This document shows, piece by piece, positions 1-12,000 of a DNA stretch of 64,000 bases. The stretch comes from Mytilus edulis (lineage: Eukaryota > Mollusca > Bivalvia > Mytilida > Mytilidae). Positions within the stretch are counted from its first letter, which is position 1. The number at the start of each line of letters is the position of its first letter. The DNA lies in contig NC_092348.1 in assembly GCF_963676685.1 (NCBI RefSeq), positions 21,861,386-21,925,385 on the forward strand, read 5' to 3'. Position numbers and translations under genes: made by a program. A model generated the notes under the pieces. That model saw only the letters and a list, made by a program, of their open reading frames with translations, searched no databases and had not been told where the DNA came from.

Positions 1-2320
1 CATTCGTCTGAAATTTCCCACAATGCATCTCGTTGATATAAGACAATATCGCTCGTTGATATAAGAAAAGTTTTTATCGAATCGCTTCTTCCATAGACTA
101 ATATATAACATTAAGATAAACCTATATTCGTAGAACTCCGTTAGAAACGTCTAAAAACTTTGACATCAGAAAATTATTTAAATTTTCACTTTTTAAATTG
201 TTTTGAAACTGCATGTATATAATCGTGCCGATTATGATTCCTTTACAAAAAAACACTAGTTCAACTTGTTAAGCTTTATAAATTTTGACAAACATGTCTT
301 AACACTTTACAGTTTAAATTTTAATGATTTGAATGTATAAAGTTTAAATTAAAAAGAAAAATTCTTTCACATATATCATTAAATACCATATAACAATTTA
401 AAATATAGATAATAGAAAATTAACTATTGACCATAACTTATCTCTTTAGAATAGAGCTTATAAATGTTGAACAGAAGAATATAAGAATAAAAATATTTTT
501 CAAATCTAACCAAAGGGCCCGTTTCCGATCATATACACACATATATATATATCATATTAATCATACAGTAATTTCAAAGATATATAACATTAAAAATAAA
601 TGATTAAATAACTTTACTCCATACTAACTAGTGTTTGAAAATAAATAAAATAGAATATTTTGTCTCTATAATACATAGAAAATTAAAATTAGAATTGAAA
701 ATAAATTACATCAACATGTATTCCTTATTTCAGTTTTTTAAGAGATTTTTTTTTTGGCATATGGCATTCAGATATTCGGGTTTGAGCGTTCCTGATGAAG
801 GTAAATCCAGAAAAGCGCTTCGGACACATGACATTATTTAACTTTGTTAATAAAATTTTCATTTGAAAAATGCTCTTTTAAAAGTTATACTGAAACAAAT
901 AATGATACAAACGTATATCATTTTGATATTTTTTCCTACATATAACCAGTTATGTAGAGTTTGTTATTTTACAGTCAAACTCTGCCATGAAGTACTCTTT
1001 AAGAGAAAGTGTATTTTATACTCATAAAAAGTGTATATAATGTTGTTTGTTTTCTTTTTGTATAATTATTTTTAATAGTAAGGTGTTTTATGCTAAGATA
1101 TATTAATATATATATGTTAAAGATGTAATATAAATGTATTTTAATATGTGTTTTACAGTCTCTCATAACTCTTTTTAGAGTGGCTCTTTTATAAATTGAT
1201 CTGTTAATATTATATTGTGTTCTATATCAAATATTTTAAAGAGGTGAGACTCTAATGAATTATTTATTGTTGTTGTTTGTTGTACAAAACCACAACATTT
1301 TATAGCAGTATATAATGATACATATTTACTGACATTTTAAAAAAGACAATTCAATATAAAATAAATAACATATGTTATATATCAGCTGAGTAAAACTTAA
1401 AAAATCTTCAAAAATAAAAACACCTTCTCATTTAAATAAGTGTGAATCTTATGAAATAGTATACATGTAGCTATATTTACTACCAGTAGGATCATGGGAT
1501 GAGCGAAATATTTCCCAATACTTTTTCCTATATGCAAATGGTTGATATGTTATAAGCGCTGTAATCAAAATAATCAAACCTGGTGAAAGTTAACTGATAG
1601 ACATTTGAAAACAATATTACACTAGTACACAACACAAAGAAGTAGGTCTGATTTTGGCCTCAAATTTCAGGTTCATTTAACGAAAGATTTTGGACACTTT
1701 TTAAACACTTATGTGCCTATTTCAATTGAGTCCATACGTTTATGTGAAAGATTTTAACTGATTTAGTTCTTAAAAACGCTCCGATTCAAGCTTAAAGATG
1801 AAAAATATCTCAAATATATATGCAAAAAAAAACCGTCACTTTCCAGATGGTTTTTAAAAAAAAATGAAAGTGGCCGCATCCGTGTTCATCCTCAACCTTT
1901 ATATGTGTTATGTATTATCATTAAATACAACTTACATTTCAATACTATGAATGAACACCAACGCGGCATCTTTCGTTAAAGACGGAAACCGTCTAAAATT
2001 TAACTAAATGCTAAAATTGTAATGTAACATGACTTAATGATGTTAGTACCCGATATATGTGCATTATATTGTCAAAAACAACCCATATTTGTGTAGCAGA
2101 AGCATTCTACTTTCCAATAGATAGCTAAAAGATTACATTTTCACAATTTTGTAAAACTGCTATATTTTGGGGCCAAAAAGGGGTCTTACTGAACCTAATC
2201 CTTTCAGAAAAGTAAAATAGAATAAAATATTTCTGTCATTTTATAAAGACTATAAAAGAAATGCGTGCATGATATTTTATTTCGATCATCAAACCGATAA
2301 AAAAAAACGTCCTTTCATTT
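1..2320. other. AT-rich intergenic sequence, no gene seen
   Basis: Low-complexity AT-rich DNA with an (AT)n tract near 538-552. Short open frames, such as the one at 635-841, lack splice context or family resemblance, so I do not call them. Around 1868-1980 there are two opposed snippets, one reading GGCCGCATCCGTGTTCATCC and the other ATGAACACCAACGCGGCATC, which look like remnants of an inverted repeat. I see nothing else to annotate. Confidence 0.5.
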
Positions 2321-2329
2321 TAAACGTTT

Positions 2330-2650
2330 TTAATCAAGAGGAATCGCCATAAATAAAGACAACAAAAGGAATACCGCTGTTCGAAATTCATAAATCGATT
2401 GAGAAAATAATAAATCCGGGTCACAAACTAAAACCGAGGGAAACACATCAAATATAAGAGGAGAACTACGACACAACAGAAACACAACATTAAAATTTTC
2501 TACATTTGAAAATGCCTGTACCAAGTCAAGAATATGACAGTTCTTGTCCATTCGTTTTTTATGTGTTTTGTCATTCGATTTTGCCATGTGATTATGGACT
2601 TTCCGATTGGATTTTCCTCTGAGTTCAGTATTTTTGTGATTTTACTTTTT
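2330..2650 (+). repeat. Fusion of two interspersed-repeat fragments, including a copy of the RT-flanking repeat
   Basis: Positions 2330-2496 (AAGGAATACCG..., ...AAACCGAGGGAAACAC...) resemble a mussel interspersed repeat that I know from memory. From about 2497 the sequence switches to the repeat that also occurs at 31494-31627 and 33588-33747. It shares TTTTCTACATTTGAAAATGC, the TTGTCCATTCGTTTT segment, the TGATTATGGACTTTCC segment and the end TTTTTGTGATTTTACTTTTT. The junction shows that two elements have been joined. An open frame on the minus strand across this block is therefore not a gene. Confidence 0.7.
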
Positions 2651-2744
2651 AAACCAATATAAACATTTTATTATTAAAAAGGCAGATAGGAAGATAGATA
2701 ATTAGATATCATATTGTAATTGAACCTTCATATTTATATATCTA

Positions 2745-3208
2745 CATATCGTCGCTGGGCTTCTAAAATGTCGTATATGACTCTTTTGGCTAAAAAATAC
2801 TTTTTTACACCAATGGTCTGGGCGGGAGGAAATCTTTGGTATTACAAAATAATATACAGTAAGACCAATCAAATTGTGTGAATAAGACCTATTACAAAAT
2901 TGCCAATGTCAGTTGTTTGTAAAGTTTGCTTCCGAAATGTTGTATGAAAACTTGAAAATCGTTGTAGAATGACTTTGGGAAAAAATAATTGTACATTTTT
3001 ATTTTATTTCTGTGAAAATAATTTAAGTTCTTGGATATTCCAGAAATGTCAACGTTTTTATTTCACTGCTATTTACAAAAATGTTCAACTTCAAATACGA
3101 CATTTTGGAAGCGTACATTTTGCCAAAATTTTCAAAGCCTGTTTGTGAGAAATGTTTTTCTTGAAAAATTTGTAATATACAACATTTTAGAAGCCCAGCG
3201 ACGATATG
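2745..3208. mobile_element. Foldback/MITE-like element with ~34-bp terminal inverted repeats
   Basis: The left arm at 2745-2778 (CATATCGTCGCTGGGCTTCT...) is matched, inverted, by 3175-3208 (...AGAAGCCCAGCGACGATATG) with about one mismatch over 34 bases. If the inverted repeat begins at CGTCGCTGGG, the flanks give an ATAT duplication, but this is ambiguous because ATAT is palindromic. The element is about 464 bp and has no transposase frame. The two overlapping short open frames on opposite strands inside it are consequences of its AT-rich palindromic makeup. I read it as a non-autonomous DNA transposon; the superfamily is not assigned. Confidence 0.65.
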
Positions 3209-3209
3209 T

Positions 3210-5150
3210 GTACATTTTGTACTTTCTCTATTTTGATCTATAGAAACAATATCTTTTGCTAACAACAAAACTTACCGTGCAGTGTGTTTAAGTCCAGAGA
3301 TATACGTTTAACAGTTATGCAATCTGCTGTATGTTGTATTGTGAAATGTCTCAATGTGTCACGATGTCTTGCATAGTATTTGAAAAAAGATATTGAATTA
3401 ATGAATTTAGATATTTAAATGACTATGACTAAACAGTATTCATGAAAAGACAAGGAATACTTTTGAATGTTCAAGGATATTAAATAGCTGGCAAATTTTC
3501 CAATTAATGTGTTAAAGGACCTGTTACACTATTGGTAAAAAGGGTTATTGTTGGTACAATTATATCGATTGCATGTCATTTTCAAACGAACTTTTAAGAA
3601 GGATATCTTTTCCAAGGTACGATTTGGTGATTGAGCAGTAAAACATTTTTCTATAACAAGGCTTCAGATTACTGTACAACAACTTAATGAGGCGAAAGAT
3701 ACCAAAGAGACAGTTAAACGTGATGATGTCGAAAATAAATTGACAACGCTAATGCAAAAAAGAAAAAGGACCAAACTACAAACAAGAGTATAATCCGAGG
3801 ATGATGTGATTCAAATGAGGATATAGCAAAACAATATGTTTTAAGAACTTATAAGATTAGTCTCAATCCACTTACAATAATTCTAAAATATTTGACTCTT
3901 CTTCCCTACGACAAACTTAAAAACAATCTAATTTGTTTTGTAAAACGTATCTACCAAATGCAAAAAGAAACATTTTTTTTTTTCGGAATTGACAAGCAAT
4001 TTTTGCATTTTGATTCGAAAAACGGTTCACTGAAACTGGTATCATCAAAATGGGTTGTTTTTATTAACAATACATTTGTTGTGTTATGAGAATTTTTTCA
4101 ACAAACAATCAATATTCCTAACGGAATCAATAATACCTCTTTGTTTGTTCCTTTATTCTGACATGTCATATATGAATTTTAAAGAAAAGTTAAGATAAGC
4201 TAGTCGTTTACATCATTTGCGTAATATGGATAATGTCCTTCCAATGAATAAACCAGTTAGGTGACTATGGTGGTGGTTGCTATAGAAAGTAACAGTAAAC
4301 GTCAGCAATATCCCATAATAGCATCTACAATGAGCTAATATTACCAAAATCGTCAAAGCGGTCTTAATTTGATTTGTCTTGGTCCAAGTCAGGATTCTAC
4401 TTCCTTAAAATTATCTCCGGATAACGCCAAATGTTTGTTTTCAAGCGTGAGAATGTTGCCATTGGTAGGATGACGTGCTGTCAATTTAGCTCTTGAAACC
4501 CGAAAAGTTTATCCACAGATTCATTACTAACCAGTTGTATTTCAAAAGACAAATGTATTAACTATCTACTTTAAACACATCATGTAATGTATCTTGAAGC
4601 AATTTGTCAACTGTAAACTATTGTCTGATCGGTTGTCATGAAGAAAAAAATCTTTTCAAACATTTGACGGATGGACGGAATAAAATAATTCATAGGTTGT
4701 TCACAAATTTTCCTAGATAATACACACATGAAAAATAATTGTTTTGAATACGTACAATTTTAAGAACCACATAAAAATTGTGTCGTCAAGGGCTTTTTGT
4801 TATTTTGTATTATAAATAAGTTTTTAAAACGCACCTACTCTGTTGTTATGACTTATTAGAAATATATTTCTCCTAATCTATATATTTTTGGGGTAACTGT
4901 GAATTTCTAATGTTATAATATTATATATTTAAAGTTCTGAAAGTGACAAGTTCTTATATACATAAATGTCTGGTATATAGAAATGAAATTTTAACTTCAT
5001 CACCGTATATCATATTTAATTCTCAGATTTAATTATGCTGTATTCATTGTATTATAATAATGTACTGAAATATGGACCTTTGACAATAAACGTATTTACA
5101 TTTTTGGTATTTAGCTGTATCTTGCCTCCGAATGACCTTAGATCGACTCC
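3210..5150. other. Intergenic sequence with one retroelement tail remnant
   Basis: Mostly unremarkable AT-rich DNA. Positions 3687-3795 (GAGGCGAAAGATACCAAAGAG..., then a GACAACGC / AAAAAGAAAAAGGACCAAAC stretch) are a degraded copy of the retroelement 3-prime tail seen at 13345-13470 and, inverted, at 13885-14003. Positions 4345-4375 and 5365-5400 share an ACCAAAATCGTCA segment. No coding exon with conserved content was recognised. Confidence 0.4.
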
Positions 5151-5161
5151 GAATCACCTTT

Positions 5162-5260
5162 TGACGTCAAGCAACAATCACTTTTAAATTGTGACGTCAA
5201 ATATTTTAAATTATGATGTCAAAGTTTACGGGAACCTGTGTGATTTGACGTAATGGCGGA
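5162..5260 (+). promoter_or_regulatory. Candidate VPS35 promoter: CRE-like cluster and YY1-like ATGGCGG
   Basis: Two perfect TGACGTCA octamers (5162-5169, 5192-5199) and two near matches, TGATGTCA (5214-5221) and TGACGTAA (5246-5253), lie within 92 bases. They are followed at once by ATGGCGG (5253-5259), a YY1-type core common at housekeeping-gene starts. The block lies 735 bp before the first recognised VPS35 exon. The expected Met-only exon must end ATG|GT; candidates are 5298-5300, 5491-5493 and 5574-5576, none with a strong donor. A repeat origin of the block is also possible. Confidence 0.3.
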
Positions 5261-5994
5261 CAATTTGCATACAAGTGTAAATACGTCTATTATTGTAATG
5301 GTGTTTGTGCCATTAAATGAAAACGGAGAAATACATTACCAAAGAGGATCTTTAAAGTCTCAATATCACCAAAATCGTCAGACGGGGTTGTCTTTCAAAG
5401 TGGTCTTAAAATTATAACTATTGGTACTGGTCCGACCTGTCTTTGGTCCGAGTTGTCATCAATTCCATTAAGTGATCACATGACCACAAAATGGTGGGAG
5501 GTTTTCCAGACGGAAGTCGATAAAGTTTATGTTAATTTTGTTTTTAATTTTGGAGCACACCCGATAAATGAAAATGGTAATTTAATAACAAGGGGAAATC
5601 ACTTCTTAAGATTTCATGCTTTCTGCATTAATATACATTATTTTACTAACAATTTGACAATATGTCAAGTGCGATTTTCAGATTTTCTAAGGACTGCATC
5701 ATCATCACCATGTCTTCATTGATTCCCTATATATAATTTACCAAATTTCCCCCAAAAAATTAAGGGGGGAGGCCCCCTGAAAAAAACTCTAAATCAGTCT
5801 CTGCCTAGGGCACCATGATGCTATAAGGCCCTGGTCATGCGAAGAACATTGGTAATCTTTGTTATAAAAATGTATTAGATTTTAAACTTGTTTTCATTTG
5901 TTATTTTAAAAAAACAGATCAAAGTTTTGAAAAATAATAAAAATATTTAAAGAATTTGACATTTAAACCATTTATCATGTATATTCTTTTGCAG

Positions 5995-6093
5995 CCAACC
6001 CAACAGTTATCACCCCAGGAGGAACAAGAGAAGTTGTTAGAAGAAGCTGTAAACATTGTTAAGAATCAGTCATTTCAAATGAAAAGATGTCTG
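5995..6093 (+). CDS. VPS35: VPS35 exon 2 (residues 2-34)
   Basis: The acceptor is TTTTGCAG and the donor CTG|GTGTGT, phase 0 at both ends. It begins [15 protein letters not shown] and ends FQMKRCL, matching the vertebrate N-terminus right after the initiator Met, so the missing exon 1 is expected to end exactly in ATG. Confidence 0.95.
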
Positions 6094-9000
6094 GTGTGTA
6101 CATGAGTAGTACATGTATATGTAAAATTTAAAATAGTATATATGTATTCGTTTATGCCAATTCAAACACAGGGGTTTGTTACAATTGCCAGGTTTACTAT
6201 CCATACGAACCCCTAAAAAAACACAAGGGAGGAAGCTCATTTGCGATGATTCTTCAAATTATTGTTGTAAAATTTTTCAAAGACTTTCACTTACTTTGTG
6301 ACCTGAATAAATCTGTTCCCACTTGAATTATCTCTTCAATGACATATATTTATTACCTTAGTAACCTCTATACATTTGTAACTATTGTAATTCTTAAAAC
6401 AAGCTGGACATTTCTGAAATAGAACGAATCGAGGCCCTACATTTGAAAATGAAACTTTTTGCTTCTTTTAAGTAGCAAGGTTTATGCCTTTGACATGTTT
6501 GATGCTATCATTTAGCTGAAAATTCTATTTAGTTGAAAAAAATGCTATAATAATGGCTTTACATAATGAACTGATACTTTCTTAAAAGATTTTTCCCAGC
6601 AGTGGGAGTATTTTTCCTGTGAAGTTCAAAGTTTCATCTTTCAGATTATGTAATAAAATACTACTGTTCGCGATAAAAATTTCACTGTTCGGGGGTGTTG
6701 AAATTAGTGGGGGTTATTAAAAGAATGATACTTAAAGAAGTGATTTTTTTGAAGGAAATTGAGGTCTGATACTTTAACAAGTGATTTTTATGTCATTATC
6801 CTACATGTAGATTCAGTACAAGGTCATCACCTGAAATGACCTGGTCATCTAGACAATACAGATGTTGGTTCTGATAAGTTGAGAAACATAATTAGTCCCT
6901 GGATCATTAGTATTCTATATTTAAAGCTACAATAAAATTAAATCACTTCTTCTAGTGATTAATTTGTACTACTTAAATAGGTGATTATTAAAGAAAGACA
7001 ACTCCAACCTTTATGGAAATAATGTTACTTGAATCAGTGATTTAGAAAATCACTTATTTAAGTAAGTCCCCTGACTGATCATGGTTTTTATATCATGAGA
7101 ACCATGACTATTATAATTCGGTTTTAACTTACACATACTTTTCATAAGTTCTTGGACTGGGAAAGGACATTTTTTTTTGCGTTTATCTGCATGTATACTA
7201 TGATTAATATACTATTATAATGTATAGAGACTCTCTACACAATATAGCAGTGAGTTTCTGTCATCAAACTGACTTTAAAGTCAGACATGACTACTGGTTT
7301 TAACATTGATAACCAATCCTATGATAGATAAAAAAAAAATGATAAATAGATAAGCCAATCAGAGTGTTGTCCATATCATGGTTTTTAGATCATAAGAACC
7401 ACTTCTATTATATATGCTACACGCAATTTTCATAAGTACTCGGACAGGGACAAAACAGTTATTTTCACGTTTATCTGCATCATCCCCATGTATAATATGA
7501 TTAATATACTACTATGATATACAATGTATAGAGACTCTCTATAAAATATAGCATGATCTCCATGGAGAAGAAACTTTATGATGTTTATAGAATTAATAGT
7601 TAATAGAAAATTTTAAAAATACACTTTAATATTTATAATATAGATACTTATGTTCAAAGTATATAGAAACGCGAAAATAATGAAATATAACAGAAAACAC
7701 AATCATAACAGGCTTTGAAAAAAAAGAGAGAGCTTAGAAATATTGTCATGACTGTCTCCATGTACCTTTATGACTTTTGATTTCATTTCTTAAATTCTCC
7801 AGACTTAATTTTTTTTACAAAAATTCAGCCTAAAATATAGTTAACAAACTTTCAACCAAGCTTAAAATGTCAGCAATTTCGCTTTTAAATGTCAGTCAAA
7901 CAGGTCTTCAGGTTTTAAACTTTCACATAAATTTCATAAAAGTACTCGAGGACAGGACAATAATAATGGCGTTGATAGAGACTTTCAAAATAATATAGCA
8001 GTGATCATCTAGGAGAACAATAGAAAATACACTTTATTTATAGTACATATATGTATGTTCATAGTATACAGAAACTCGAAAATAATGGAATATAATAGAA
8101 AAAAATAACGTACTTTGGAAACAAGGGAGAGGACTTAAACTGTTTCCAAGTACCTATGAATTTTGATACCTTTTTTGAAATTCTCCAGATATGAAATCTT
8201 TTACTGAAATTCTCCAGACACAAAATCTCACAAGCTCTAATGCCCGCGATTTCACAGGTTTTTAAATGAAAAGAAAAAGTGAAGGTACATATTCTTATTC
8301 AAGCTCCTCACCAATGATGATATTTAACAAGAAAATTGGTATTTTAATGAGTTTGTAAGAGTAATCGTTTATTTTTTGAGGATTGAGAAAAAACTATCTT
8401 CAACAGATTTGCCAATTTATGTTCTACAAGTTAAGCCTTTAGAAAATGTGTGTTTTTTGAACATTTAAATTCTTGGTTTACCTATTCATGCTATTTCCAC
8501 GAATTCCAACGAAATTCTTTTCCCTAAAAATAATGATGTCATGATGAAACCACAGTATATTAATTATGTTCCTTAATATCATGAATTACAGTTATGTGTT
8601 TTTATTGATTTAATTTACAATGTTGTTCTTCTTTCAGGACAAAGGAAAATTAATGGATGGTCTAAAACATGCATCAACTATGTTAGGAGAGCTCAGAACT
8701 TCTATGCTGACACCAAAAAACTATTATGAATTGTGTATCCTTTAGTTCTAACATACACTTTGTATAAATATGTGGGGTGATGGGTAAAGGCCAATGATCA
8801 ACACTTTTGAAACAACAAAGTTCACATTTATTACTGTAAATTCAGAAAATTTTGGATGCATTTATTATTGCCATTTTGTCATTTCAGACTAAAATGTGAT
8901 TTTAATTTTTGAAAAAAATCCTGTTAAATTCATATTAAAATTTTAAAATGTGAGTTTAAATAATTGGGATTATAAACCTATCCCATTTTTTGCAATGATA

Positions 9001-12000
9001 AAAACATCTCAATAATTTCTAAATTTACAGTAATAAATGTGAACTATGTTGTTTCAAAAGTGTTCTTCAAAAGCTGCAGAGTGAAAGTTAATTAAAAACT
9101 TACCCTCTGGAGCATTAATAAGATTTAAAAATAATTCTTAAAGAATTTATGCATAGCATTTTATTTACATTGAAAGATATAATTATAATGGCTAGGATAT
9201 CTGTAATTAAGAAATTGATAGAGAAAAAAGAACTCAAGATTTCCAATATCAATTATTTTTCATGAATTATTCTTCCCTAACACACCATAGATATGGCCAT
9301 TTCTGATGAACTGAGACACTTAGAACTATATCTAGTGGATGAATTTCAAAAGGGAAGAAAAGTGGCCGATTTATATGAATTGGTGCAGTATGCTGGAAAT
9401 ATTGTTCCTAGATTGTAAGTGAAATTCCTACATTTTTTGAATTGGCTATCTAGATTTTTTCATCCTTTTGTTACAAAACAAAGTACAAATGTACTACATT
9501 TGTGCTAATGAAATAAAGCTTATAGCAATCTTTTTTAACTTCAGTATTTTCTTTAAATTAGCCTTTGCAGTGTTTTTCCTTACAAATATTTGGAAGGATG
9601 TATTTTGAATGATGGGGGTAAATAAATCAATTGGGACTTTACCATGCTGTAATATATATTCTAGGGAATCACTGCATGGAGAGATTGGAAATTATCTGTT
9701 TGTAATTTGGCATGCAGAATAAGAAAGACTATGGGTATCTAAAACTCAAAATAACATTGATGATACATTTGTACAATATCCAGCTAACAAATCACAAAGT
9801 GTTAGCTGTACTTATTTGATTTGATACCCAGAAATCTTCAAAATCTGACATGGTATTTTTTAAAGACCTCTAAATGCCTATAAAAATGAAAAGAAGTAAA
9901 CACTGATGGATTAGAAATATAGCAAATAACCTGTCTGATGACTTTTTTGTTTCATTTTCAGATATTTGTTAATTACAGTTGGAGTTGTATACATTAAATC
10001 CAATGAATTATCAAGAAAAGACATTTTAAAAGATCTGGTTGAAATGTGTCGAGGAGTGCAACACCCCCTAAGGGGCCTCTTTCTCAGAAATTATTTATTA
10101 CAGTGCACAAAAAATGTCTTACCAGATGTTGAGGAAGAATCAGCAGGGTAAGTTAGAAGTATTCTTCTTGTTTCATTGGTTCTTTACATACTTTAAATTC
10201 AGAAATAATTGCAATGTTTTTATTTTTGTGAAAAATGTGACCGGGTTATTTAATCCCAATAATTTAAACTTGCATTTTGAAATTTTGTATTTATATTACA
10301 CAGGATTTTTCTCAATATCGCAAAAATCAAAATTGCATTTTAGTCTGAAATGACATAATTGCAATAATAAATGCATGCAATAATTTCTAAATTTACAGAA
10401 CATTGTTATGGCTACATATTGTAAATGATGTTGTATTGTCTTATACATTCAAAGGGTAAGGTCAAACATTATCATATATATATAGACATGATAGAAATAA
10501 GAAGATGTGGTATGATTGCTAACTAGACAACTCTCCACTATAGAGCAAATGACATAGATCTAAGCAACTATAGGTCACTGCAGGCTCTTCAACAATTAGA
10601 AAACTATTATAGCATAATTTATATATATATGGTAAGCTAGTAAAGGCCCAGGCAGAACAAAATGTTTTAAAAACACTTCAATTTACAAAACAACATTCTG
10701 ATTTATGTACAAAACAATGAACAAACAAATATATGATATAGAGCAGCCAATGACAAATATTGATTAACAGGCTTTTGACTTGGGTTTCGGGACAGATACA
10801 AACTATAATGGGGTTAAATATGTTATATGTCAGTTAATGGTAGAAAGTATAGCAACTGTTAGACAATAATTTATCTTTGCACTACCATCACATATTGAAT
10901 AGTTTGTGATGAATATGACATGTTTAGCCAACTAGGTCTTCTTAAATACTAACTTCTTTGTTGTCTCTTTAGCGATACAAAATGAATGTGCATTCAGTTA
11001 ACATTATAATTTTGTATTTTTTTTTCATGTCACAAAAAATCTCTTTTTAACAGAAAAGACAATGAAACAGGAACAGTTATGGATTCTATAGATTTCATAT
11101 TGCTGAATTTCTCTGAAATGAACAAACTTTGGGTCCGTATGCAACATCAAGGTCATTCAAGGGACAAGGTCAAACGAGAACAAGAAAGACGTGAGCTTAG
11201 AATCTTAGTAGGAACAAATTTGGTCAGACTGAGTCAACTTGAGTGTATTGATATGGATAAATACAAAAAGGTAGGTATATATATTTGATGATCAAGGAAA
11301 ATATTCAAAGTGAACTATTTTTAGACAACTTCTATATTAAGTACCAACGATGTTAATACATAATTAAATGTTAGCAGTGGCAGATCTAGAATTTTACATT
11401 AGAAGGGGTGCAAAGACTGCCTAAAAGGGGACCCACTCCAGTCATGATTCAGTGATTCCCAAAATAATCAACCAAATTTTCCCAAAAAACCCTCTTAGTC
11501 CACCTCTGATTAGCATGGTAAAATTGTTGTAATATTGATATGAAAAAGTGACAAAAACAAATTGAGAATTCTAATAGTACTTGTATTATGAAAATTAGGA
11601 ATGATTATTTTTAAGTTTCATAGTTTTCATAAACTTGCAGTCATATTATAATGTTGTTGTCTTGTCCATGTTTTGAATTGATTACTTTTTTTATTTTAAG
11701 GTTGTATTACCTGGTGTATTAGAACAAGCTGTAAGTTGTAGAGATCCAATAGCCCAGGAATATCTCATGGAATGTATAATACAGGTAATATTAACCACTT
11801 ACAATTCTAATGGTTTGTATTTCTAGATATATGGTAATGTTGCAATGAAATGGCATAAGAGTACTAATAATCAGAATTTATAAGTTCATCAGTTTATCAA
11901 AAATGTATTCATAGAAGATGAAATGACGTACATGTAAATGACAGTGAAAGAAAAACATGTTCTTCGGTTAATTCAATAATAGGTTTCTGTTTTTAATAAA

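Noticed and set aside
5253..5417. 54-codon frame from ATGGCGGAC as a possible VPS35 upstream exon
   Set aside because: Its translation does not resemble VPS35 N-termini, and exon 2 begins exactly at residue 2, which calls for an exon ending in ATG; kept only as a promoter hint.
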